A stretch of 64,000 nt of DNA from Streptomyces flaveolus (GTDB lineage: Bacteria; Actinomycetota; Actinomycetes; Streptomycetales; Streptomycetaceae). Location of the stretch: NCBI RefSeq assembly GCF_000716535.1, contig NZ_JNWV01000007.1, positions 62,001 to 126,000 on the forward strand, in the 5' to 3' direction. A program made the position numbers and the translations under genes. Below are positions 8,330 through 15,615 of this stretch, piece after piece; positions within the stretch are counted from its first letter, which is position 1, and each line of letters starts with the position of its first letter. The notes under the pieces are model-generated. The model did no database searches, had not been told where the DNA came from, and was given only the letters and a program-made list of their open reading frames with translations.

Positions 8330-9411
8330 AGCAGCAGCGCGGTGTCCATGTCGTACTCGTCGGTGGCGGTGCGCTCCTCCTCCACGGTCGCGCGGCTGAA
8401 GCCCGCCCGGGTCACCACGCGCTGGGAGGGCAGGTTGGCCGGTTCGATCGTGGCGATGACCGTGTCGACGTCGGCCCGGGCCAGCGCCCACCCGGTCAGG
8501 GCGCGCAGCGCCTCGGTCGCGTAGCCCCGGCCGCGGGCGCTCTCGACCAGGTCGTAGCCGATCTCCACCCGGCGCTCGTCGTCCGGGGCGCCGTGGAAGC
8601 CGATGCCGCCCACCGCGCGGCCGTCCTCGGTCCGCACGAGGGCGAAGACCCCGAACTCCGGGCGGTGCACACCGGCTTCGTACGCCTTCAGCAGGTGGGA
8701 GCAGGCTTCCCGGGTGCCCTCGTACGGGCCGTCGTCGAGCCAGTCGAAGCCGCCGTCGCCGCCGAGGACCAGATCGCGGGCGGCGGCCGGGCGGATGCCG
8801 GTGAGGGTGACGCGTCCGGCGGGGATGACGAGGTTGTTGTACCAGGTCCAGTCGGTGACCGGGGCGCGGCCGGGCAGCTCGCCGCGGCCGGTCGCCCACA
8901 GCAGCGTCTGCCAGGGCGGGGGGCCGGGCTGGACGTGCGGGAAGAGCCGGGTCAGGACCGCTTCGGCGAGGTCGGCGGGCGGTTCGTAGGGGAGGCCGAG
9001 GCCCCGGGTGATGTCGTGGGTGTGCAGCAGGGCCTCGGCGACGCCCATCGCGGCGAAGCCCTCGCGGTCGGCGCTGCCGAAGTGGACCGGGTGGAAGGCG
9101 CGGACGCCGGGCGGGGTGGTGCGGACGGCGGCGGCCAGCAGGGCGCCGGTGGCCTCGATCACCTGGAGCAGGCCGGCGTTGTCGGTGCCCTCGGGCAGGG
9201 TGATGCGCAGCGGGAGGCGGTCCTGGGCGCGGCCGGCGAGGCGGCTCGCGTACGCGGCGAAGTCCTCGGCGATGTGGAAGGCCGTGGTGCGGCAACTCCA
9301 TTCCAGGCCGGCCGCGTTCACCGCGTCCCAGTCCCGGTCCAGCGCCGTGCGCAGTGCCGCCGTGCAGCTCGCGACGGCCGCCTCCACCTGATCCCCGCTC
9401 ATCGTCCGCAT
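8311..9411 (-). CDS. fusion of a maleylpyruvate-isomerase-like (DinB-fold) domain and a GNAT acetyltransferase
   Basis: 366 residues with two domains. Residues about 5-200 look like the mycothiol-dependent maleylpyruvate isomerase/DinB four-helix fold: CRTTAFHIAEDFAAYASRLAGR, then LLHTHDITRGLGL, with His residues suited to metal binding. The rest is a GNAT domain ending with the acetyl-CoA loop RRVEIGYDLVESARGRGYA followed by TEALRALTGWALA and NLPSQRVVTRAGF. The ATG at 9411 was chosen; ATG at 9402 is also possible. The open frame upstream is a shadow. Combining the two domains in one chain is unusual, and the substrate is unknown. A stand-alone protein of the first kind lies at 10206. Confidence 0.8.
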   Translation of the reverse strand: MRTMSGDQVEAAVASCTAALRTALDRDWDAVNAAGLEWSCRTTAFHIAEDFAAYASRLAGRAQDRLPLRITLPEGTDNAGLLQVIEATGALLAAAVRTTPPGVRAFHPVHFGSADREGFAAMGVAEALLHTHDITRGLGLPYEPPADLAEAVLTRLFPHVQPGPPPWQTLLWATGRGELPGRAPVTDWTWYNNLVIPAGRVTLTGIRPAAARDLVLGGDGGFDWLDDGPYEGTREACSHLLKAYEAGVHRPEFGVFALVRTEDGRAVGGIGFHGAPDDERRVEIGYDLVESARGRGYATEALRALTGWALARADVDTVIATIEPANLPSQRVVTRAGFSRATVEEERTATDEYDMDTALLLYVRRT

Positions 9412-9437
9412 GCGCGCACAGTACGGCGGGGGCGTCC

Positions 9438-10082
9438 TCAGGTCGACAGCATTTCCAGCTCGGACGTGAGGTTGTAGCGGGCGGTGGCCTCCCAGTGCTC
9501 CTGGCCGTACGGGGTGCGGTACAGCCGCGGCAGGGCGAGGAGTTGGCGCAGGATCGCCGAACGGCCCTGGCGGAAGGCGTCGGGGGGCACGAAGTGGTAC
9601 TCCTCGCGGACCTCGGCGGTGTAGACGGCGTACGCCGACGGGGGCGCGGCCAGGATCGCGAGGTCGGCGTCGCACAGCACCTGTCCGTCGCGGTCGTCGT
9701 CGGCCGGGTCGTGGGTGACGGTGAGCCGGACCAGCCGGGCCACCTCGGCCGTCTTCGCCTCCGGCACACCGGCCTCGGGCAGGGCGCGCTCGGCCAGCCG
9801 CGCGGACCGCTCCTCGTTCTCGGACCGTTCGGGCAGGTAGACGGCGTCGTGGAACCAGGCGGCCAGGCGGACCACGTCCGGGTCGGCCGCGTACTCCTCC
9901 AGCACGTCGACGTGGTCGAGCACGGCGGTGAGGTGGGCCGGCGTGTGGTAGCGGCGCTGCGGCTCCTGCCAGCGGGCGAGCAGGTTGTCGGCGTAGGGGG
10001 CGGGGTCGGGGCCGCCGCCGGGGGCGCGGACTGCTTCCAGGGCGCGGGCGAAACGGAGGCGCAGGGCGTCGAGGTCGGCCAT
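9438..10082 (-). CDS. HD-domain metal-dependent phosphohydrolase (predicted)
   Basis: 214-residue protein with HD-superfamily metal motifs: RRYHTPAHL, then AAWFHDAVYLPE (the His-Asp pair) and VLCDADLAIL. The pattern RYHTxxH with WFHDxVY is typical of a bacterial group of predicted metal-dependent HD hydrolases of unknown substrate. The start ATG at 10082 is the first Met of the domain. It shares its strand with the GNAT fusion (26-base gap), so the two may be co-transcribed. It is divergent from the gene at 10206. Confidence 0.85.
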   Translation of the reverse strand: MADLDALRLRFARALEAVRAPGGGPDPAPYADNLLARWQEPQRRYHTPAHLTAVLDHVDVLEEYAADPDVVRLAAWFHDAVYLPERSENEERSARLAERALPEAGVPEAKTAEVARLVRLTVTHDPADDDRDGQVLCDADLAILAAPPSAYAVYTAEVREEYHFVPPDAFRQGRSAILRQLLALPRLYRTPYGQEHWEATARYNLTSELEMLST

Positions 10083-10192
10083 GCCCCCATTCTTCCGTGG
10101 CGGGGACGCGGGCCGCCGGTCGGTCCGTCCGGTGGCGGCCCCGGGCCGGCTGCCCGTCCGTTTCCCGCGTGACGGCCGTCCCTCGGCGCCCC

Positions 10193-10198
10193 TAGCGT
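10193..10198 (+). promoter_or_regulatory. -10 box of a leaderless promoter
   Basis: TAGCGT lies 7 bases before the ATG at 10206, so transcription should begin at or next to the start codon. No Shine-Dalgarno precedes this ATG. Confidence 0.5.
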
Positions 10199-10205
10199 GA
10201 TCTCC

Positions 10206-10874
10206 ATGACTGACATGCTGGAAGTGCGTGATCCGGAGCTCCCCGGGCGGCTGCTGGCCGCCGAGCGCGACGAACTGGTACCGCTGCTGCGGTCCCTGCC
10301 CGACGCCGACTTCGCGCTGCCGTCGGCCGGGTGTCCGGGCTGGACGGTGCGGGACGTGCTGGCGCACTGTTCCGCCGCGCTCATGCGGGTGGTGGAGAAC
10401 CGGTTCGAGAAGGGCGTGTTCTCGCCGGAGTCGAACGAGCGGGACATCGCCGAGCGGGCCGGCTGGACGAACGCGCGGGTCGTGGACGAGCTGGAGCGCG
10501 GGATGACGGAGGCCGGACCGGTGATCGCCGGGACGGACGGATCGCTGGACATGATCGCGCTCGGCGAGTGGGTGCACGCCGGGGACGTGCGCGAGGTGCT
10601 GGGCGCGCCGGGGGCGTACGCCGGGGCGGGGCTGCCCGACGCGCTGACCCTGCTGGCGCGGATCACCCGGCAGAAGGAGCACGTGCCCCTCCACGCCGAC
10701 CTGGACGACCGGGACGAGCCGCTGCGGCTCGGCGCGGTGGCCGCGGGCGGCCCGCCGGCCCGGTACATCGGCGACGCGGCCACGCTCGTACGGCTGTACG
10801 CGGGGCGGCCGCTGAACGGGGCGTCCTACGAGCTGGCGGGAGCCCGGGAGGGAGAGCTGAACATCTTCGGGTGA
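10206..10874 (+). CDS. maleylpyruvate isomerase family (mycothiol-dependent, TIGR03083-like) protein
   Basis: 222-residue DinB/MDMPI-fold protein. Marks are LPSAGCPGWTVRDVLAHCSAALM (residues about 40-62; a W-T-V-R-D-V-L-A-H motif with a metal-binding His), EWVHAGDVREVLGAPGAYAG and a C-terminal sterol-carrier-like part. The family includes mycothiol-dependent isomerases and S-transferases of actinomycetes; the substrate here is unknown. The ATG at 10206 sits just downstream of a -10-like TAGCGT, so the mRNA is probably leaderless. It is followed by cutC on the same strand after a 66-base gap holding a DasR-like site. Confidence 0.82.
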   Translation: MTDMLEVRDPELPGRLLAAERDELVPLLRSLPDADFALPSAGCPGWTVRDVLAHCSAALMRVVENRFEKGVFSPESNERDIAERAGWTNARVVDELERGMTEAGPVIAGTDGSLDMIALGEWVHAGDVREVLGAPGAYAGAGLPDALTLLARITRQKEHVPLHADLDDRDEPLRLGAVAAGGPPARYIGDAATLVRLYAGRPLNGASYELAGAREGELNIFG

Positions 10875-10903
10875 GTGGCGCCCCCGGGCAGGCGTAGTCT
10901 TGG

Positions 10904-10919
10904 ATTGGACTAGACCTGT
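10904..10919. promoter_or_regulatory. DasR-like (dre) operator upstream of cutC
   Basis: ATTGGACTAGACCTGT matches the DasR-responsive-element consensus I recall (AGTGGTCTAGACCACT) at 12 of 16 positions and 10 of 12 in the core. It lies 22 bases before the cutC ATG, just downstream of a -10-like TAGTCT (10895-10900), a position suited to repression. DasR is released by GlcN-6-P and represses amino-sugar and chitin genes. Resemblance only. Confidence 0.55.
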
Positions 10920-10940
10920 AGCGCCGATGAATGGGGTGCC

Positions 10941-11639
10941 ATGAGCAAGCGTGCAGTCCTGGAGGTGATCGCCCTCGACGTCGAGGACGCGGTCGCCGCC
11001 CAGGCCGGGGGCGCGGACCGGCTGGAGCTCGTCACCGAGATGGCGGCCGACGGGCTCACCCCCGCGCCCGCCACCGTCGCCGCGATCCGCGCCGCCGTCG
11101 ACATCGACCTGCGCGTGATGCTCCGCCTCGCGGACGGCTTCGCGGCCGGTGACCTGGACCGGCTGATCGGCGTGGCCGACGAGCTGCGGCAGGCCGGCGC
11201 CGACCAGTTCGTGCTCGGGTTCCTCGCCACGGACGGCGGTGTCGACCTGGACGCGGTGGAGCGGGTCGTCGACGCGCTCGGCGGCTGCCGCTGGACCTTC
11301 CACCGGGCGATCGACCGGGCCGCCGACCGGGACGCCCTGCGCAAGCAGCTCGCCGACCTGCCGGGTCTGGACACCTACCTCACCGCCGGCTCCGCCACGG
11401 GCGTGGACGACGGCCTGTTCACGCTGCTCGCCGAAGCGGCGCACGACGGCGAGCCCGGGTACGAGCAGCAGATCATGGTCGGCGGCGGACTGCGCCTCGA
11501 CCATGTCTCCCGGCTCCGCGCGGGCGGGATCGAGGCGTTCCACATCGGCGGCGCGGCCCGCCCCGACGGCTGGCGGGGCCCGGTCTCGGCGGACGCGGTC
11601 GCCCAGTGGCGCACGGCCCTGGACGGCGACGCCGCATAG
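10941..11639 (+). CDS. cutC: CutC family protein
   Basis: 232-residue TIM-barrel CutC homologue. The family was named for copper homeostasis in E. coli, but its enzymatic role is uncertain. The N-terminus LEVIALDVEDAVAAQAGGADRLELV is the family signature. LRVMLRL, WTFHRAID, YLTAGSA and the final GGGLRLDHVSRLRAGGIEAFHIGG follow in the usual order. ATG at 10941 with GGGG upstream. The DasR-like site before it would link the gene to amino-sugar signalling rather than copper. It is convergent with the helicase gene ending at 11674. Confidence 0.9.
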   Translation: MSKRAVLEVIALDVEDAVAAQAGGADRLELVTEMAADGLTPAPATVAAIRAAVDIDLRVMLRLADGFAAGDLDRLIGVADELRQAGADQFVLGFLATDGGVDLDAVERVVDALGGCRWTFHRAIDRAADRDALRKQLADLPGLDTYLTAGSATGVDDGLFTLLAEAAHDGEPGYEQQIMVGGGLRLDHVSRLRAGGIEAFHIGGAARPDGWRGPVSADAVAQWRTALDGDAA

Positions 11640-11673
11640 TCCCGCCCCGGGTCCGCTCGGGCGCGGCGGCGCG

Positions 11674-13728
11674 CTACTCGGCGAGCTGCGGCGGCAGTGG
11701 TGCCGTGTGCGTCACGATCAGGCCCGACACCGCTCGGGTCAGCGCCACGTACAGGCGCCGCAGGCCCGTGCGCTCGTCCGGCTCGCCGTCCACCACCGCC
11801 TGCGGCTCGTCCAGGACCACGTAGTCGTACTCCAGGCCCTTGGCGAGCGAGGCCGGGACCAGGGTCAGCCGGGTCTCGCGGGTGGTCTCCTCACCGGGGG
11901 CCAGGTAGGAGATGCCGGCCGCCGCCAGGGCCTCGGCGAGCGCCGGGACGCGGGCGTCGGCGGCGATCAGACCGGTCGAGCCCTCGTTGCGCAGCAGCTC
12001 CGCGCACGCGGCGACGGTGTCGGCCGCCTCCGTGGCCGTACGGACCTCGAAGAAGCCGGGGTTCTCCCGGACGGAGGCGACCGGGGTGAGGCCGGGCGCG
12101 ATGTGCGGCAGCAGCCGGGAGGCGTACGCGATGACGTCCGTCGGCACGCGGAAACCGGCCGTCAGCTCCTCGACGGCCCCGTCCGGCTTGCCGAGATGGG
12201 CCAGCGCCTCCGCCCAGCTGCGGGTCGCCCACGGGGTCGTGCCCTGCGCGAGGTCGCCCAGCACGGTCGCGCTGCCGGTGGTGCAGCGGCGGCCGACGGC
12301 CCGGTACTGCATGGGGGAGAGGTCCTGCGCCTCGTCCAGGACGACGTGGCCGAGCGAGTGCGTGCGCTGGATCAGATCGGTGGCCTCGTCGATCAGCACG
12401 GCGTCCGCCGGCGACCACTTGGCCGTCTTCACGCTGCGCACCGGCTTGGCCCACAGGATCGTCTTCCGCTCGTCCTCGTCCAGGAGCCCGTCCGCGTGCT
12501 CGGCGAGGAACTCCGCGTCGGTGAGCAGCCGCAGCACCAGCTTGGCCGGATCGACGGCCGGCCAGACCGCCTTCACGGCCGCCTTCACCGCGCCGTTGCG
12601 GGCGACCGCGTCCTGCACCCGGTCGTCCGGGGCCTCCCCGGCCCGTTCCATCTGCACCAGCACCGCGTGCGCGATGCGCTGCGGCAGGGCCTCGCGGGCG
12701 GCGCCGTAGCGGATGTCCCGGTCCAGCAACTCCCGGACGATCTCCTCCAGTTCGTACGCCGGCACCCGCCAGCGCCGCGAGCCGCGCACGACCACGACCG
12801 GCTCGGTGGGCATGGTCACGTGGGAGTACAGGGCGCGCCTGAGGACCTCGGCCATGCGGGCGTCGCCCTTGACGATCGCGGCGGCGGCGTCGTCCGTGCC
12901 GCGCACCTCCACCTGGGCGACCAGGTCGTCCACGGTCGCCTGCCGCACGCTCAACTCGCCGAGCGCCGGCAGGACCTGCTCGATGTAGTGCAGGAAGGAC
13001 CGGTTCGGCCCGATGACCAGCGTGCCGGTGCGGGCCAGCCGCTCCCGGTGGGCGTACAGCAGGTACGCGACCCGGTGCAGGCCGACGGCGGTCTTTCCGG
13101 TGCCCGGACCTCCCTGCACGCAGACGGTGCCGCCGAGCCCGCTGCGGACGATCTCGTCCTGTTCCGGCTGGATGGTGGCGACGATGTCCCGCATCGGGCC
13201 GACGCGGGGCCGCTCGATCTCCTGCTGGAGCAGCTTGCTGGTGGTGGCGGACTCTGCCGGGTCGGAGAGGTGCTCGTCCTCGTAGGCGGTCAGGTCGCCG
13301 CCGGTGTATCCGAAGCGGCGGCGCAGGCCGATGTCCATCGGGTCCTTCTTGGACGCCCGGTAGAACGGCTGCGAGACCGGTGCGCGCCAGTCGATGACCA
13401 TGGGGTCGCCGTCGGCGTCGTGGACGTGCCGCCGCCCGATGTAGAACCGCTCGCCCTCGGCGCCCTCGGCCCGCTCCGCGCCCGGCGCGTGCAGGTAGTC
13501 GAGCCGGCCGAAGAACAGAGGGGTGTCGCTGAGGTCGGCCAGTGCCTTGATGCGCTCGTCGATCTGGCGGGAGAGCACCGCGGCGTTGACCCAGTTCGCG
13601 GTGACGTCGCTGATGTCGAGTGCCTCCACGTCCTCGCGCATGGCGCGCAGCGCGGAACGGGACGCGGCGAGGTGGGAGCGCTCTCGGGCGAGGGGGTCGT
13701 CGAGCGGGTCGTGGGCGGGCGTGGACAA
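11674..13728 (-). CDS. helR: HelD/HelR-family RNA polymerase-associated UvrD-like ATPase
   Basis: 684 residues, an SF1 helicase-like ATPase that in actinobacteria binds RNA polymerase, clears stalled complexes and, for HelR, protects against rifamycins. It has an N-terminal coiled region (ERSHLAASRSALRAMREDVE), then FYIGRRHVHDADGDPMVIDWRAP typical of HelD proteins. The Walker A is GGPGTGKT (206-213), the Walker B VVLDEAQDLSPMQ (near 470) and motif VI RRLYVALTRAVSGL is at the end. The start is TTG at 13728, with GGAGG (13738-13742) nine bases upstream. I could not find a clear rifamycin-associated element upstream, so HelR is preferred only mildly over a general HelD. Confidence 0.85.
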   Translation of the reverse strand: MSTPAHDPLDDPLARERSHLAASRSALRAMREDVEALDISDVTANWVNAAVLSRQIDERIKALADLSDTPLFFGRLDYLHAPGAERAEGAEGERFYIGRRHVHDADGDPMVIDWRAPVSQPFYRASKKDPMDIGLRRRFGYTGGDLTAYEDEHLSDPAESATTSKLLQQEIERPRVGPMRDIVATIQPEQDEIVRSGLGGTVCVQGGPGTGKTAVGLHRVAYLLYAHRERLARTGTLVIGPNRSFLHYIEQVLPALGELSVRQATVDDLVAQVEVRGTDDAAAAIVKGDARMAEVLRRALYSHVTMPTEPVVVVRGSRRWRVPAYELEEIVRELLDRDIRYGAAREALPQRIAHAVLVQMERAGEAPDDRVQDAVARNGAVKAAVKAVWPAVDPAKLVLRLLTDAEFLAEHADGLLDEDERKTILWAKPVRSVKTAKWSPADAVLIDEATDLIQRTHSLGHVVLDEAQDLSPMQYRAVGRRCTTGSATVLGDLAQGTTPWATRSWAEALAHLGKPDGAVEELTAGFRVPTDVIAYASRLLPHIAPGLTPVASVRENPGFFEVRTATEAADTVAACAELLRNEGSTGLIAADARVPALAEALAAAGISYLAPGEETTRETRLTLVPASLAKGLEYDYVVLDEPQAVVDGEPDERTGLRRLYVALTRAVSGLIVTHTAPLPPQLAE

Positions 13729-14235
13729 GGGGGTGCCTCCGGTGGGCCTGCTGCGTGGGCTACGACGATGCCACCCGGTTTCCGGCCGGGCGACGGCACT
13801 CCGTGAGGGAGGCGGGCAAGAGCGGAGATTTTAGGGGAGCGGCCGGGCCGGGGCCAATGAATTTCCGCCCCGCGCGCATGCGGCGCCGCGCCGCATGCCG
13901 GGTAGCGCTTGCCGGACCGCGTACGCCGGGCCGCGCCGTTCGCCGGGTCGCGTTCGCCGGGCCGTGCCGTTCGTCGGGCCGCGCCGCTTGCCGAGCCGCG
14001 CCGCCAGTCGGGTTGCGTCGTTCGTCGGGCCTGTTCGCCGGGGGGCGCTTGCCGGGCCCCGCGCCGCGCGGCCATTCCCGCTTCGGCTCCCGGGCGTCCT
14101 CTGCTGATCCGTCCCCTAGGGGATGGGAGACCTCAGGACCAGGGGCGGCGTCCACCCGGAGGTCTACGTGGGGTCGGCCGGAATTGGACCCGCGGGCCGA
14201 TGCGGGTGGGGGGTCCGCGGTTCCACCATGGAGAC
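13729..14235. other. 507-base non-coding region with degenerate tandem repeats
   Basis: Divergent region between the helR-like gene and the 60-residue gene at 14236. Open frames through it lack starts or ribosome sites and encode low-complexity Arg/Pro/Ala. It contains the repeat block at 13897-14065, a short AT-rich patch (agattttagggg, near 13826-13837) that may hold a promoter, and the palindrome CCCCTAGGGG near 14113-14122. Confidence 0.7.
13897..14065 (+). repeat. degenerate tandem repeat, about eleven units of 14 or 17 bp
   Basis: Units of the form GCCGGGCCGCG(CCG)TTC, starting at 13897, 13911, 13925, 13942, 13956, 13973, 13990, 14007, 14024, 14037 and 14051. Most are 14 or 17 bases long, differing by one trinucleotide; one is 13. 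Divergence between units shows it is old. Function unknown. Confidence 0.75.
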
Positions 14236-14418
14236 ATGAGCGCAGCAGCCATCTCACCCACACCCGTCCGGCCCCCGTCCGGCGCGACGGCCGTCGACGG
14301 TCCCCACCACCACCTGCTCGGCAACGCCCTGCGCGCCGTGAAGGTGTTCCTGGAGGCGGCCTTCAGCGTCGTCATCCTCGGCGAGTACGGCGAGGAAGCG
14401 GGCATACGCCACAAGTGA
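14236..14418 (+). CDS. 60-residue hypothetical protein
   Basis: Small protein with a Pro/Ala-rich start, a short His run (GPHHHLLGN) and a conserved-looking C-terminal half, ALRAVKVFLEAAFSVVILGE then YGEEAGIRHK, a single amphipathic/hydrophobic helix. GGAG lies very close to the ATG at 14236. It ends 18 bases before the GT87 gene, so it may be its leader partner, although a leaderless-type promoter lies between them. I do not recognise a family with certainty. Function unknown. Confidence 0.65.
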   Translation: MSAAAISPTPVRPPSGATAVDGPHHHLLGNALRAVKVFLEAAFSVVILGEYGEEAGIRHK

Positions 14419-14423
14419 CGGCA

Positions 14424-14429
14424 TAGGGT
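14424..14429 (+). promoter_or_regulatory. -10 box of a leaderless promoter
   Basis: TAGGGT, seven bases before the GTG at 14437, immediately after the stop of the 60-residue gene. Confidence 0.45.
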
Positions 14430-14436
14430 CGCGTCC

Positions 14437-15582
14437 GTGCGGAAACGGACGTTGACGCCCTCCTGCCCTGCCCTGCTCCTCCTCGCCCTCTCCCTCGCCG
14501 CCTTCGTCACCCTGTGCGTCCTGCGCGGCGCACCCATGGCCGATCTCCTCGTCTACCGGGCCGAGGGCGCGGCCGTGGCCCACGGCACCGCCCTGTACGG
14601 CTTCACGGTCACCGAGTGGCACCTCCCGGCGACCTATCCGCCCTTCGCGGCGATCCTGTTCGTGCCCGCGGTCTGGCTGCCGGTCCCGGTCCTGAAGGCG
14701 GTCTTCCTCGCGGGCAACGTGCTCCTGCTCGCCACCCTGGTCGCCCTCTCGGCCCGCCTGGCGAACCGGGCCCTCCCCCCGTCCCTGCTCTGCACGGCCA
14801 CCGCCCTCGCCCTGTGGCTCGAACCGGTCTTCCAGACGCTCCTCTTCGGGCAGATCAACCTGGCCCTCGCCTGCCTCGTGCTTTGGGACCTGACCCGTCC
14901 GGCCGGCGCCCGCGCCAAGGGCCTGGCCCTCGGGATGGCGGCCGGTGTCAAGCTCACCCCGGCCGTGTTCATGGCGTACCTGCTCCTGCGCGGCCGGGTG
15001 CGGGAGGCGGCGACGGCGGGGGCGGCCTTCGCGGGGACGGTCGCGCTCGGTGCCGTCCTGCTCCCCTCGGCGAGCGTGGACTTCTGGACCCGGCGGCTGT
15101 ACGAGACCGGCCGGGTGGGCAAGGCGTGGATCGTGGACAACCAGTCGCTGCGGGGGCTGGTCGCCCGGGCGCTGGGCGATCCCGCGCCGGGTCTCGCCTG
15201 GGCGCTCCCGGCGGTGTTGGTCGCCGTGGTGGGCCTGGGGCTGGCCGCGCGGACCCGCCGGGAGGGCCACGGCGTCCTGCTGACCGCGTGCACGGCCCTG
15301 CTGGTGTGCCCGATCAGCTGGACCCACCACTGGGTGTGGTGCGTGCCGCTCCTCGCCGTGCTGCTGGCGGAGGGCCGCACCCGTACGGCCGTACTGGTGA
15401 CCCTGGTCTTCACCGCCCGCACGATGTGGCTGGTCCCCCACGAGGGCGCCCGCGACCTCGAACTGCCCTGGTGGCAGCAGCCGTTGGCGGCCGCGTACCC
15501 GCTCCTGGCGCTGGGACTGCTGATCTCGTACGACAGCGTGACCAGCCGCTGTGCACCGGTCCCGGCGTCAGGGCCCAGGTGA
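14437..15582 (+). CDS. glycosyltransferase family 87 (polyprenol-phosphate-mannose dependent) membrane protein
   Basis: 381-residue integral membrane protein with about ten hydrophobic segments, of the GT87 (formerly DUF2029) type that uses polyprenyl-phosphate mannose outside the membrane. The loop after helix 1 carries DLLVYRAEGAAVAHGTALYG with the early Asp typical of GT-C catalytic sites, then HLPATYPPFAAILFVP. LLFGQINLALACLVLWD and GVKLTPAVFMAYLLLRGR are characteristic family motifs; ISWTHHWVWCVPLLAVLL lies near the end. GTG at 14437 follows a -10-like TAGGGT. The acceptor (lipid or protein) is unknown. Confidence 0.88.
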   Translation: MRKRTLTPSCPALLLLALSLAAFVTLCVLRGAPMADLLVYRAEGAAVAHGTALYGFTVTEWHLPATYPPFAAILFVPAVWLPVPVLKAVFLAGNVLLLATLVALSARLANRALPPSLLCTATALALWLEPVFQTLLFGQINLALACLVLWDLTRPAGARAKGLALGMAAGVKLTPAVFMAYLLLRGRVREAATAGAAFAGTVALGAVLLPSASVDFWTRRLYETGRVGKAWIVDNQSLRGLVARALGDPAPGLAWALPAVLVAVVGLGLAARTRREGHGVLLTACTALLVCPISWTHHWVWCVPLLAVLLAEGRTRTAVLVTLVFTARTMWLVPHEGARDLELPWWQQPLAAAYPLLALGLLISYDSVTSRCAPVPASGPR

Positions 15583-15615
15583 AGGGCCGGCCACCGGTTC
15601 GGCGTCACCCCGGCG

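Noticed and set aside
13909..14235. Longer N-terminus for the 60-residue protein through the tandem repeat
   Set aside because: The open frame exists only because of base composition; there is no start with a ribosome site and the translation is Arg/Ala/Gly/Pro filler.
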